A DNA stretch of 64,000 nucleotides from Macrolepiota albuminosa (lineage: Eukaryota; Basidiomycota; Agaricomycetes; Agaricales; Agaricaceae): contig JAMWFC010000088.1 in assembly GCA_027475525.1 (NCBI GenBank), positions 961,534 through 1,025,533 of the forward strand, read 5' to 3'. Shown here piece after piece: positions 1 to 11,689 of the stretch. The translations under genes were made by a program, and so were the position numbers. Every line of letters begins with the position of its first letter. The stretch's first letter is position 1. The notes below the pieces were generated by a model. The model was not told the origin of the DNA. It saw only the letters and a program-made list of their open reading frames with translations, and did no database searches.

Positions 1-85
1 GTCCTTTTGAGTCAAAGAAAACAATCGAAATAATCGGGCTTTAGAGAGAACAAACACGCTTATGTTCTCGACTCCCGACCCTTTG

Positions 86-239
86 TCCGCCGCATGGTCT
101 CCAATCTTTGTCGATATGCTCAAAGAAAAAGGACTATATAACTCGTCAATGCGCTTTGCTTCTCCGCCGCATGGTCTCCAATCTTTGTCGATATGCTCAA
201 AGAAAAAGGACTATATAACTCGTCAATGCGCTTTGCTTC
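86..239. repeat. Exact 77-bp tandem duplication (locus 1)
   Basis: Positions 86-162 and 163-239 are identical and adjacent. The copy length is 77 bp, as at nine other loci in the window, so an assembly k-mer overlap is the likeliest explanation. Confidence 0.95.
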
Positions 240-413
240 TGCACAAGAACTCGCTCATCTCTTTCAACACGCTGATCGTCTCACATTATTCGCACTGTAT
301 TTACAAGATGGTCCACAGTCTCGAACCCTTTACCGCAACAACCAGAGTGAGGCACACTTCATCATGATCGTCCCTTGCCACTTATACGTTCACAGGATTG
401 GATAACGTCACTA

Positions 414-880
414 AATGGCCGATTCTACGGAACGTCCTATGCGCAACCAGTCGTCAAGCGCGTCCTCTGTCAGACTAACTCGAACGGGAGGCGTCCCAAC
501 CTTCAATATCTGCTGAAACATCATGAAATTCAGCCAACCATCCATCACGCCATTGTCACCATTGTCCGAGGGCACAAAAAGTTCCAATTCCACATCTTCT
601 TTCGAAATCACGTCAACCTCATGCTCAATCACCACGTCCAACCATGGTCTTCCCGAATTTGGCGAGGAGATATATTCGTCCTCAGAAAAGGAGTCAAAAA
701 GGAATTTGTCAGCATGAGGCGGAAGGATGCGATGTTTTCCAACTTCGCTGTCCGACGGTATGTGGATCCTCTCTCATCTGTGACGAGTGCCTTGATCGAT
801 ACATACTATGCAGGTTTGTAAGCCGGGCGCATCAAGGCCGAATCTATATTCCAAGAAACCTAACATTCTATTATCCCTAG
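414..880 (+). pseudogene. Possible coding remnant, function unknown
   Basis: An ATG at 414 opens a Ser/Thr-rich frame that stops after 33 codons. Downstream, the stretch at about 640-760 reads in the same phase as a more convincing protein segment (key stretch WRGDIFVLRKG, then MFSNFAVRR) and has a GT...AG intron candidate from about 761 to 811, after which the frame closes near 880. The middle is open only in another frame, so the gene is either frameshifted or has an intron I could not place. The WRGD...VLR segment resembles a small conserved Agaricomycete protein family as I remember it, but no function can be assigned. The 77-bp duplication just upstream may disturb the 5' end. Confidence 0.3.
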
Positions 881-1433
881 AATTATGAACCGATTAGCGC
901 TTCGTCATATATAACGCGGGGTTGTTTAGTAGGTTTTTTTCACTAACTCTACCGCGGGGTATTGCCATAGATACATCCATATGTACAGCATAGCTATATA
1001 TCAATCTTAGTAAAAGTGGAAAATTCGTTGCAAATACACAATGAAAGCTTGAGACCTATCTTCTTATGAGACGGGATCTTTGGTCCCACAGGAGATTGCA
1101 CCACTTCTTCGAGTTTCTAGGTCCTCGAGAACTATATTAGAAGTTTCATACGGAGGATCAGAGTTGTCAATTGTCCTGTCTCTTTTATCTACCTCCTATG
1201 TCCTATGGTTATGTTTCCAAACTTCATGAAGCACAAACAACGCAGATATGTTAAAGTACAACGTAGTTCAACTCGAAGGTCTTGACTAACAATCCATTAA
1301 CATCACTAGTACTGGCTCCACTTGCATCTACCAGTAGCATTACGAAAACCCTCTTGAATACCTCTCAATCGACTCTTACTCCGACCAATCTACCTATTCT
1401 TACAATGCGTCGTATTGAGTAGAAGCAATGATA
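881..1433. other. No gene seen
   Basis: AT-leaning sequence with no long open frame and no recognisable element. No repeat longer than a few bases was noticed. Confidence 0.6.
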
Positions 1434-1634
1434 TCAATCATCCTCCCTCTGAATGTCGACCTCGACTTGAAAGCGGGCTATTTCACGGCCAGCCCGAGCA
1501 AAAAAAGCACGCTCTTGTTTCTGAAAGAGTCCACTCGCCGGACGGCACACTTCAGTCATTTGGGGTGGAGCTGGTGGAAACATGGCCATGAGGTCGTGGC
1601 CGGTCAAAGGGGAAGGTAATTTTCGATGGGGCAC
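1434..1634 (-). pseudogene. Short N-terminal-like fragment, conserved hypothetical
   Basis: The minus-strand frame starting at 1634 gives about 66 residues with the segments LTGHDLMAMFPPAPP and LFQKQERAFFARAGREI, ending in an acidic tail. This looks like the start of a small conserved protein seen in mushroom-forming fungi (recollection, not a search result). No convincing continuation was found downstream on the minus strand (below 1434), so it is a fragment or the 3' exons are lost. Confidence 0.3.
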
Positions 1635-2181
1635 GTTAGGAGTAATGTTGAGAATGACATCTACAAGTGAGCTGAAGCTATTACGTTGTCAACTTGAAAA
1701 AAAAAACATACCTGGTATTGAATTTGGAGAAAGGGGGCGACTTGGAGGGTCATTGGCCATGGATGAAGCCTTGAGGCCTCGAGGCCTAGCGCTTATCGCT
1801 TATTGGGGAACCTGCCCTCCGTTATGGACATCCTGGATCCAAAATGTAAATGATTTATGTCAGCGTACATAAATTTGGTTGTGATCATCACACACGCCAT
1901 CAAAAACTATGCGAAGAGAGTTCTACTGCATAACGTCATGACGCAAGGCGACGGACAAATAGATTACTACCCTACATACCTGGAGTAGAGTATGATACAG
2001 ACTCTAACCCCGCCTTTTAGCCTGCATAGCGGCTTGCCGGCGGTAAAAATAGAATTTATCATCGTCATCATCATCATCATGTCATCAACAATCATCGGTG
2101 CACCTGCTTATATAATCGATCCAACTCTCGACAACGATATTGAGGGTTGTAATTCCTTTTCATATTATCGTGTTCTGCTGT
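1635..2181. other. Intergenic region upstream of the JmjC gene
   Basis: No supported ORF. A short run of CAT trinucleotides lies near 2060-2080. A TATA-like sequence (TATATAAT) at about 2109-2117 sits some 70 bp upstream of the chosen JmjC start codon and could be its core promoter. Confidence 0.4.
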
Positions 2182-5100
2182 ATGAGCTTGGGTCCACTCG
2201 TTCCTCATACACGCCTCTCTAATCCCATCTTCTCTTCCTATCCTTGGAGCACTGAAGACCTATCCGTCGAGTCCGATCTTACTAGGAGTTGTCCGTCAGA
2301 TTCTGATGTTCATGTATGTGTTTCTACGTGTTGAAACATTGCATCTGCTGTTAACGTTAATCTGTTATTCCCTTGCAATATCAGCTTCTTGCACGCCGTC
2401 TCTCAGAAGCAGAAATTGATAATGCACCCCCGTGTGTCGATAACCTATATTCTCTTTTTCGGGCGTCATTGTGTGGTATGGATACCCAGAAAGTGTCTAA
2501 CCTTAGGATTTCTGAAGCCCGATTCAAATCACTCATGGCCTATCGAGTGATTGATGTTTATCTGCAACTTTCTGGACGTCCACCACGTCTTTCCTCTCCG
2601 TCTGCAGAGCCCATCACGGCTACTCAAAAAATAGTAAGTTTATACTCGCTAATCAATATACATTGTTCTGAATTTGAGTCCCTTTTAAAAGCCTCTGGGT
2701 GTGTTAAACAACCTCCACAGTTTCCTTGCAAAAGCGCAAACGGAAATTTTGAACCATGTCCCTAATTTGGAAAGCGAATCTCAAGAAATCGAACCCTTCG
2801 CGCCCTTGTCATCGCCATACAGTCCTGCAAGTTCCCTGGTTCGTTTGTATTCAGACATGGCTAGGTGCGCTTCGAAAAGAGATGCCGCTACAACTATCAT
2901 CAATTTATCATCGGCGGCGGTCCATCTCGGGTGCTTGCTCAAGGCGAGTGATATTGATATTTGATCCTCGGCTTATTTATTTACTTCTAACCCGTGGTTA
3001 GGGCAATCTTAGCCTTCCTACAGACGTGTCGGCGGTTGAGGAACTGTTAATTTCAGAGTGAGTCGTCGCTGTCCTTCCTAATATATATATAAAACTAATG
3101 CGGCACCAGTGATAGCGGAGACCGCGAAGTTTTGAAGCATGTGCGCGCTCGCCATTACTCATCGTCGCGGAAATGTATCATTTCCATGCATAACACGTTG
3201 TATCTTGCACTCACTGTTTCTCCTCTCTTACTCCTTGCATCTCGAGAATATTGCGATATGGTAGGCAAGGATGCCCTTCTCGCGGTGCGTCCCATAGCAA
3301 ATGGCATTGGCAACAAGTATAAACTCTTCTTCTTTTCATATTTATCAGCTTTGGAATAACATCGGCCGACTTGAACGACCTGCAGCTGTAAGGAAAGCCG
3401 AAAACACCATTTGGAGGCTGTTGTTCAGATCTGCCTGCGGAGGCGATCTGGTTGATGAACTTAGATCTGCATTGTTCTCGTTTGATTCCATTGCTAATGA
3501 TGATGCACCTGTGTGGATACCTCTTGTGACTTTACCGAGGGGTAGGCTCGCTTTCTTGCTGATTTAACTGATGCTGACATTTTTTGTCTCGTGAAGGCAG
3601 TGCCCGTTTTGCTGTACCCATCAACGGTAGTCTTCTTTCCAAGGAAGTTTCTGCAACGGGGTCCAATTCTTCTGCATCCGAAAATATGACCGAGATAGAC
3701 TACCTCGGCAGATTAGGGCCATCAGCTCCATCTTCAGACGGCATCTTCCCACTCGATTTGGGTAGTAATTCTTCGTCTATACACTTACTATCTACTCAAC
3801 TCTCCGCTTCTCCATCTTTCTCGACATCTTTGTATCGTTCCGACTCTCAACCTGCCGATAAAATTTCGCATGATGATGCTCCCTTTCCATCGTCCTTCGG
3901 TAAACAAAAAAACGTCCAATCTGATCTTGACTGCCCTCGAGGTAATGCGAACTTGCTTGTCGATCCCTACTAACAGTTAACACCTCTCCCGTATGTAGAT
4001 GAAACCTCCCCTGACCCTCGATCTACGTCAACTTCTGACGTGGTGGATGAAAGCGCTGCGGTCCAATCTGTTCAGAAAGAAGCTGTTGTTCCGTCCTCCG
4101 ATGTGGTGACTGCACATTCTGATATTCAACCTGATCTTGATTGCCCTCGAGGTAACGTGAACTTACTTGTCAATCTCTACTAACAGTTTACACCTCTTCC
4201 GTATGTAGATGAAACCTCCCCTGACCCTCGATCTTCAAGACGTTCTTCTCAATTCGACGAGGACGAGTTTGACGGTTCTGCACCTGATCTATCTGTTGAT
4301 GCCCGAATCACCAGGAGGTTTGAGCATACGTCAACTTCTAAATCTAGCTCTGCCCCTTTGGCATCTAGCCAGTCACCGACCAAAACCATCTCCCACAGCA
4401 GGAAGACCCAGGGCTGGCGCTCCAGAAAGTCTCGCTCTAAGATTGAGAAGCATCCTATCGAAGAGAATTATCTCTCGTCTAGTATTGACATGGATAATCT
4501 GCTTGACGGCACTGTTGGTGGACCTCTTACCGTTTTTTTCTTTATCTCATGCATTATACCTTCCGTGCAGGATACTGAAAACGGAGATATACCGCTAGAC
4601 TTGACACACAGCCAGCCTTTGATTCAAGGGGATAGCCCTGTCAAGTACACAGTTAGCGGCTCGTCAGAAACGTTCTCTTTTACTCCCTCCTTCCACGTTA
4701 GTTGATGTTTATCTTTGTATGCCATTTATTGTATTGATATCTATCTGCCAGCTCGCTGAGGACCTAGAATTTTTCTATGAACTTGATGCGGCTCTTTGTC
4801 GAAGACAAAATGGACGCTCTATGGTAAAGATAGTCGATCATTATGAATATGTTAATCTGAGCCCGATGGATGTCATGGAGTTTTTTACTGATCACGCGTG
4901 TATTCTGGTGGTTAATCAGCCTCATGATTGTCTTGCTTTTGATGCAGACACCTTGTCCACCGTGTGCTCTCTTGATGTTGTTACAACTCTACATGGTGAC
5001 TATAGTGTATTCTTGCTTCGTTTGTTGATCTCATGCATGTTCTTCCCAGATTTTACTTCCTTTGGTCCCGCGCGAACTCGGCGAGGTACCCCATATGACC

Positions 5101-6732
5101 TGATACGCAGTCTTCGAATGGAGCATCCTAGGGCTCTAAGTGCGCTTCATTTACCTTGTTCTCAGGATACATTTGTTGTGCCACCCTTTTCAAGCGAACT
5201 TGTCGCTTGGAAAGAAGTACAGGGACGACCTTACTGTCCATATTCTGAAGTGTATCCCGTCTCTGACATGAGGTGGGCGATAGCGTCTACTAGCTCCGCA
5301 CATCATTACTGGCACATTGATGCCAACGGGTTTGGTTCCTTTGTACAAGTCGAAACCGGAACGAAATTGTGGTTCATAGCGACCCCTAAGTCTGGCTCCT
5401 TTGATGATTTTGGATCCGTGGATATTTTCACCGCCGACTACGATTTTGTTCGCTCGAATGAACATCTATGGAATATCGAGCTGGTTGTTTTTGGTCCGGG
5501 GAGTACGCTGTACGTACCTCTTCTGCTGATACGCTTCTTTTATTGACTTTTAAATAGTATAATGAGACCTAATTTACCTCATTCAGTATTCACTCCTGTT
5601 CCCTCTATTTGTAAAGGTGGCCATTTCTATTGTACGGCGACTTTGATGGATTCTATTTCTGGAATCTATCACCATTTTGTGAGCAGTCAGGTGATCACCA
5701 ACGCCGACCACAAGTCTGCTTCGCATTCCTGTCTTTGTCGTCTTCTCACCTATTACACCCGTGGACTCACTGAGGACAGCCCTCCCGAGTTCAGTGAGTA
5801 TTAATCTCCTTTCCCTAAAGTGATTGTGATGTATTGGACATGTCACCAGAACGTAACACCGAACACCTACCTGATATCTCCTCATGGAAAGGTGTTCTGG
5901 GACTGTTGTCCCTTTGCATCTACTTCGAACTTTGTAGCGCTCTGATTAATTGGGATTACGCAGAAAACGTGCAATTGTTCAAGGCGTCGATCAAGTTGAG
6001 ATATCGTGCAAGGAAACTCGTCCACTGGCTTTTTAATACACGGTCTTTCGATGGTCCCTCAGGTCTCCTGCATACAGATGTGGCATTTAGCGACATCTAC
6101 TGTCGTTTCCTCGCCCATCAAGCAAGTATGTTGGTTCTTCTAAAGTCTCTCGCCTGGAAAGCAGGACATCGTGGGGAGGAAACGGGGCTCAAACCGACCC
6201 GTGTTGCGCAGGCCGTAAAGTTATGCCTTGAGGATGGATTTGCCTGGGATTTGTATCGCCAGCCTTTATCACCTGATATTAAGAGGTCTTTTTCATGGCC
6301 GGGTCCTGCTTATGTCGTCAAGGAGGTCGGAAATTCTGGATTTGGTAGGTGACCTGTTGCTTCATCTCATATTTCTTGTTGCTCATTGGTATATAGGCTT
6401 TCCTTACGCTGACGGACTGGTTGCGGGAGACATCATTACTGCTCAAAATTTCGGTCTGCCTTTGGTGCCAATAAGCAGGTCTTCTTCCTGTAAACCCGTC
6501 TCTCGTGGACCCTCAGAATTTGATCCTGAGGTCGAAGGCGTGTCACCCTTAAGGCGCTCGGTTCGTAATCCTGGCAAGCGTTCTCGAAATAGATCATCCA
6601 GCTCATCGAGTTCCTCCACGGATGACCGTTCTATTGATGATACTGTTACTTCCAAGTAAGTATCTGTTTACTCTTCTTCGAATAATTGTGTTAATATACG
6701 CATTGCACAGGAAGCGTTCTCGTCTGAATTAA
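2182..6732 (+). CDS. JmjC-domain 2-oxoglutarate/Fe(II) oxygenase-like protein, 14 exons
   Basis: I place exons at 2182-2313, 2385-2943, 3002-3057, 3110-3284, 3349-3541, 3597-3941, 3999-4151, 4209-4696, 4752-4995, 5050-5509, 5558-5793, 5850-6344, 6397-6655 and 6711-6732. They sum to 3817 nt, one more than a multiple of three. The extra base fits a GGG run at about 2697-2699, where the frame shifts mid-exon. Without it the product would be about 1271 residues. The JmjC core lies near 5310-5600: HIDANG supplies the H-x-D iron ligands and PHSVFT the distal histidine after a spliced junction. The N-terminal half is helical, the middle is Ser-rich and low in complexity, and the tail is basic (KRSR). 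Intron 2944-3001 appears to use a GC-AG donor. Proteins with this JmjC core are expanded in Agaricomycetes. Substrate unknown; chromatin or nucleic-acid demethylation is only an inference. Confidence 0.8.
3921..4338 (+). repeat. About 210-bp diverged tandem duplication inside the JmjC gene, carrying an intron
   Basis: The segment from about 3921 recurs 210 bp later from about 4131: exon end, a 57-bp intron and the next exon start (DETSPDPRS) are all repeated. The copies differ at scattered sites, mostly transitions. The period is a multiple of three and both introns keep splice sites, so the frame is preserved. Confidence 0.85.
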
Positions 6733-7108
6733 CTATCTATCTACCCTGTTTCTCACTACTAGTAACATATCCGCGCTGCTTGTGCTTCGTGTCCTTTTCT
6801 AATGACAATCCATTATACGTAAATTAAGGGGCTGAAGTGAACATATACATGTGGCAGGCTGGCGTCAGAAAATATAACCAAGTCCAACTTCCCCTTGTGA
6901 TCAACGGGAATCCCCGAGTGGCACATGACCAGTTTCAATGTCAGAAACCCACCCTCAAGTTACGAGGTTGCTTAGATAGGCGCCATTTGCATTCAAAGTC
7001 CGACGTATGGCCCCCGCAACAACTGTTGGATTATGATTATATAGATTGATTTATTTGACTAGTTAGAGATTGACTTTTAATGGCAACGATATCTTCAGTG
7101 TCTTGACC
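6733..7108. other. No gene seen
   Basis: Region between the JmjC stop codon and the Spt5-like fragment. Only short, unconvincing ORFs. Confidence 0.5.
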
Positions 7109-7700
7109 GGGAACGAAAAGGTATGGCAAAGATGTGCGTCAAAAGAAGAAGGTTAGACGTGAGGTATGTTTGAAGCATTGAGGTTGGAGACATTACTGAT
7201 ACACTACTTGACAGAATCATTTTCTAGACATTGAGGCTCAAGTCGATGAAGAAGAAGACCCTGAGGTGGAAGAGGAAGACAACAATGGTAGTTTATGCAG
7301 ACGCTCTATATACCTATGGCTGACGATGTATGGATTACATATGACTTTATCGAAGACAGTTCACCTGTCGCATTGGATCGAAGTCTTTCTCATCATTTAC
7401 TTGCCGTCGAACAGGACCGAGTGGACAGTGATATAGAATGGGGTGCTTTACTCGCTCGTGCTCGTGCCCGCTCTCGCAGTAAACAACTTTCGTTCGGCGA
7501 ATCACCTCATCAAAGTGTCAGTATACCTTTCGATGGAGTGACATGTCTCTGGAGGGTCGCCATAAAGGTATGCCTCCTTTTATGTTCTCTGTTCTCTGTT
7601 ATTTTTCCATTTCCCTTCTCTTCAGCTAGGCTACGAGGACACTGCTACATTTATTGTCATGGAAAAGCTCAATCGTTCGAAAAGTGACGCGTGGTTTACA
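7109..7700 (+). pseudogene. Spt5-like (NGN-type) N-terminal fragment
   Basis: Pieces of a multi-exon gene can be read: a basic lead (KKKVRRE), a GT-AG intron, an acidic exon (about 7222-7288: NHFLDIEAQVDEEEDPEVEE), another intron, then about 7313-7568 with LLAVEQDRVDSDIEWGALLA and WRVAIK, a 55-bp intron, and an exon with GYEDTATFIVMEKLNRSK. This order matches Spt5-like proteins expanded in Agaricomycetes, in which an acidic region precedes the NGN-like fold (family knowledge). The expected continuation is absent: the frame becomes unrelated just after 7690, where the neighbouring minus-strand gene begins. An in-frame stop lies upstream of the first piece, so no proper start is visible. Likely a dead 5' fragment. 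Confidence 0.6.
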
Positions 7701-7729
7701 ACAACTGCGTTTCTATATCCTATCTCTAA

Positions 7730-8467
7730 TTACTGTTCGCGATTTGGACTCACTCCCCTCCTGTTCATAATGGCTTGCATTCGCGCCTGTGTGTCCCTCA
7801 GCTCGTTCCGGCGGGCCGCTGCAGCCCCGTTCTTCAACTTGGTCTTCAAAATGCAAAGTACTGGCCAGCAGTCTTCGTAATCCTTTAATTTTGGCCAGTT
7901 CTTATCCTTGATCATCTGATACAACCAGTCAGACCTTTCAAATGGCGAACAGCCACCGCTTACCTCGTCACATATCTTCTTGACATCTCTCTTGTCCTGC
8001 TTCCTGTAGCATTTGGTTAAATCCAGCCTTTCCTGAGCAACGGCATGAACAGTTTCCTGTTCAGAGCTGTCAAATTGTGAAATAAAAGCTCGAAGTCAAG
8101 GACGCACCGCTAATTGCTCGACAGACTTTTTAGACCAGCCGGTCTTAGCCAGCTCGGTTGCAAGGTTGAAACCTCCGCTGTTTGGTCTTCCTGGCTCACC
8201 ATGAGGCCTCGGTATCTTCCTGTTGACGCTGCTGCGAGTGCGGGGAGTCTCTAGATTCTGAGGAGGCTCGTCCTCAGGTTCGCTGCTGGCGTCCGGAGCT
8301 TCCGGGTCTACTGTCGCAGTTGGATTGTCCGGTCCAAACTCCATACGCGCGGCAGTTGGCGGGAATGGCGGAGGTGGAAGTGTAATGAATTCAATGCGAG
8401 CTGAATGCAGAGGATATGGTCTCTCGACGTGAAGTCTCATATCGGATTGGAAATTTGTCAAGAACAT
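7730..8467 (-). CDS. Small conserved fungal protein, three exons, function unknown
   Basis: Exons at 8467-8108, 8056-7964 and 7915-7730 total 639 nt, an exact multiple of three, giving 212 residues with canonical GT-AG introns. The N-terminal half has RPYPLHSARIEFITLPPPP and a Pro/Glu-rich linker. Then come RPHGEPGRPNSGGFNL, a helical part (RLDLTKCYRKQDKRDVKKIC) and a C-terminal DYEDCWPVLCILKTKLKN segment. I recognise this as a family repeated many times in mushroom genomes, probably helical and perhaps nucleic-acid associated, but with no established role. It lies tail to tail with the Spt5-like fragment, with only about 30 bp between them. The ATG at 8467 is the only in-frame start near the conserved N-terminus. 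Confidence 0.7.
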
Positions 8468-8908
8468 GCCGCCCTCACGCCATGATTATATGTCTATCTC
8501 CACAATCATGCTTTGGCATTTGCTGCTTTGGCATTTGATTCAGCTTTTAGGACAAAGACCCCTTTGTCCTGGTTCATTACATAATCTATTTGGGGCCTTC
8601 AATTGTTCTTTCATTTCTTTCGTTACACACTCGTCCCTTTTCGATACGAGTGCGAGGCGATTAGCGTGTTTGCAAGAGATGAGCGTGTTCATGCACGGGA
8701 AACAAAGCGCGTGGGTGAGCTATCAAAGCCCTTTTCTTTCTTTCAATATATTGACAAAAGGTTGGAGACATCGACAAAGAGTCGGAGTTCGGAATGTAAA
8801 CGTGTATGATATCTCCCTTTCGTCATAAGCGTGTTTGATATCTCCCTTTCAGTTTGGTGACATTACTTTCCCCTTGCTCGAAGACGCTATAAAACATTTT
8901 CGACTTCC
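8468..8908. other. Divergent intergenic region
   Basis: Lies between the minus-strand gene starting at 8467 and the coiled-coil gene starting near 8909, so it may hold both promoters. A short direct repeat (GATATCTCCCTTTC) occurs twice at about 8808-8850. A TATA-like TATAAAA is at about 8889. Confidence 0.5.
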
Positions 8909-11468
8909 ATGATTGGTCTTCAGCTCCCTGGTATCAACAACAGCGAAACTGTAGCTATGAAACCTGATCCCCCGTTTTATACGCCGCTTCCGGCCGCTGA
9001 TATGAATCGCGATGTTGGCGTCCCTTCACGATCACGGAAGCGCGCCCGAGGCGACGACGACGATATTGTTGCTTCGTGCGTCTTTGCTTCTGTTCGTTTT
9101 CTCTCCCATCCATCCCAGTAATATATTGACGTGATTGGCCCAGAATTCTCGCGCCAATGGCATCAATGGGACTGAAGTCAATGGCGAGATTGCCCATCTC
9201 CAGCAAAAGCTTGAGGAAAAAGACCTTGAGCTGAATAGGATTAAATACAAATTGACCGTGTCGCAAGGCGAAATCAAGACCATTGAAGCGATGTCAGAGG
9301 CCAGACAATCCTCTTACGAACGTGCATTAAAGGTGTGCCGCATCCCACTTGTTGTTATGTCTTCTCTCACCCTTGTGCGTTTTAGGAGCTGGAAATTAGG
9401 GAGTCGGAGAAGACCGAAGAGAGAGATGCTGACTTTCAGAAGATGAAGACCGATTTGGACACTCTTGTGCAGGAGAAAGATGATCTCCTCGTGTTGTTGA
9501 AAGGTCGCCAGAAGGTATATTCTAGACTGCTTAACAACTGCATCTCTTCTCATCTTCGCTGAGGCGCTCAACAAAGCGCTTAAGGAGATTGTAAAGAGAG
9601 ACCATGACATCGAAGTGATCTCTTACAATAGGGACGCTCTCCAACGTGAGCGGGCTGCGTTGAACTATGAGAAGGTTGCTCTCCAAGTATGGATGGTATT
9701 CTACAATCGTCACAATGTTCTCTTCTCACCGCTGCTTTAAATTCTCAAGGCCGATCTCGAAGCTGAGCTCAAGGAAGCAAGAGACAAATTGCAAAGCATG
9801 GAATCGAAACTGGACACGATGAGCCACGAACAAGATGCTCTCAATATGAAGCTCGAAGACCAGCTAAACATAACAAATTCTCTCGTGGCTGATCTCAAAG
9901 CCGAACTCGCATCTATGAAGGTCAATCATTCTGTACTGACTCTATGATATAACCTCTTCTCATTGTAGCGTTGCACTTCAGACAGTGCTAAACATAACAA
10001 ATTCTCTCGTGGCTGATCTCAAAGCCGAACTCGCATCTATGAAGGTCAATCATTCTGTACTGACTCTATGATATAACCTCTTCTCATTGTAGCGTTGCAC
10101 TTCAGACAGTCCACGAGAGCTTGCTTAGAATCATTGAAGTGAAAGACGCGGAACTAAAAGAAAATAAGTTGAAATTAGACGCGACTGAATCAAGTCGGGT
10201 CGAACTTTCCGCCAAGCTCGAACTTGGAGCTGCGTCCTTATCGGAGCTTGAAGCTAACCTTAAGGTCACCAATTCAGAGTTGCAAGAAGTACTGGAAGCG
10301 ACTGACAGCGAAAAAAATGCTCTCGTGGCCGGTTTCAATGCCGAACTTGAATCTATGAGACTCAATCTAAAGGTATATATCTCTGTACTTGCTCTATAAT
10401 ATATCCCTTCTCATTGCAGCTTTGCATTTCAGGCAGCTAACGAAAACTTGCTTAAAATGACTCTGGAGAGAGATGCGGAGCTACAAGAAAATCAATTGAA
10501 ACTGGATGAGGTCCAAGCATTACGAGTCGAACTTTCCAACAAACTTGATGCTGAAGCTGTGTCATCAGCACATATCAGGTATGAATTAGAACAGGCGGAG
10601 GTATGGCCCCTTTAAATTATTTATAATCACGCCTATTGAATCAGCTTTTCTAGGCAGCCGCCAATCAGGCTTCTGAGGCAAAGGATAGTCTCATTCAAGA
10701 CCTCACTTCTGAGTTGTCACAAATCAAAAAGGATCTCTACGACATTCAGCTCCACAAGGATGCTTTCGAACGGCAAGCTTTAACGGAGGTCTCATCCAAG
10801 GACAATATCATTCACCAGTTATGCAACGAATTGTCAGCTATGCAAACAAACTTCTCAACTTATATGCAAACAAATTCCGCAATTGCTTCGTCGTTGTCAG
10901 CAGTGAGTTTGAACTCATTCTGTTGTGACCTCCATTTGCTTACACTTGTCATATTTGACAGAAGCTTCAAGGAAGGGAGAATGAAGTTCGAGAATTAAAG
11001 GACGTTGGTATTTGTTCTTTCCTTCCAAGCACAATAGCTCACCCCGAGAAGGAATTGCACAAGGTGCGGCAGGATAAGGCGTCTGTAGAGGACATTCTAT
11101 CTGCAGCCCGTGTTTCGACTACCAAGTACAAAGCCAAAGTGGAGTCCGAATTGATCAATGCCAGAACTCGACTGGAAGTTGTTGAAGCTGAGAAGATCAT
11201 GCTTACTGCCAAGCTGGACATGCTCACGATAACGTACACTCTCAACGTGAGTTTTACTCTCATTCCAGAATCCTTGTCCTTGAGATCCTTACTCAACTAG
11301 GTCTCTGAAGTCTCAAAAATCATCATCTTGCTTGCAGCTATCTGCTCTGAATGCATTGCCATTCTGTCTATTGTCATTGCTTTGCAACCCTATGTCGAGG
11401 TTCCCTTTATCATCATCTTCCTGTTGGCCGTTATATGTTACTTTCGTTCGCCGTTTATATCTTTCTGA
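8909..11468 (+). CDS. Long coiled-coil protein ending in a membrane-anchor exon
   Basis: At least eleven exons. The first carries a basic KRARGDDDD stretch. Later exons encode almost continuous heptad-rich coiled coil (for example LQQKLEEKDLELNRIKYKL, LKADLEAELKEARDKLQSM, VRQDKASVEDILSAA). Introns are about 50-60 nt with GT-AG ends (for instance 9333-9386). The last exon, about 11301-11468, is different: it encodes hydrophobic segments (IIILLAAICSECIAILSIVI and VPFIIIFLLAVICY) and stops at 11466-11468. Intron and exon there are homologous to the last intron and exon of the membrane-protein gene at 16.3-17.0 kb. The product could be a coiled-coil tether with a C-terminal tail anchor. That is inference from layout, and no family was recognised. 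The splice phase after exon 1 is unresolved; the start could be the ATG at 8909 or 8957. Confidence 0.65.
9863..10110 (+). repeat. Exact 124-bp tandem duplication creating an extra in-frame exon
   Basis: Positions 9863-9986 and 9987-10110 are identical. The unit spans the end of one exon, a complete intron and the start of the next exon. As a result an additional short exon (TVLNITNSLVADLKAELASM) appears between two intact introns without breaking the coiled-coil frame. The length differs from the recurrent 77-bp duplications. Confidence 0.9.
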
Positions 11469-11600
11469 CTGAATGCCTTATTGTTTTCCACTTACTGCCG
11501 TAAAACGTTTTATTTCATATGTGCAATCTCATTTCATGTATTCTAGTATGTTTTTACTTATTTTTGGCTTTGATTCAAATGTAAAGGTCAAGACAGTTAA
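11235..11600 (+). repeat. Duplicated last-intron/last-exon segment (copy 1)
   Basis: This stretch is homologous to about 16708-17060: the donor context, the last intron (GTGAGTTT...AG), the exon starting VSEVSKI and the 3' flank all align with scattered differences. In this copy it is fused to the coiled-coil gene. Confidence 0.8.
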
Positions 11601-11689
11601 CCAGCAAGCCTTTCAGCGTTGCTTGATGGATACGCTGACCGAGTCACAAGCTTTAGGATCACTGTGATCTCATCCTTAACGAGCCAGCC

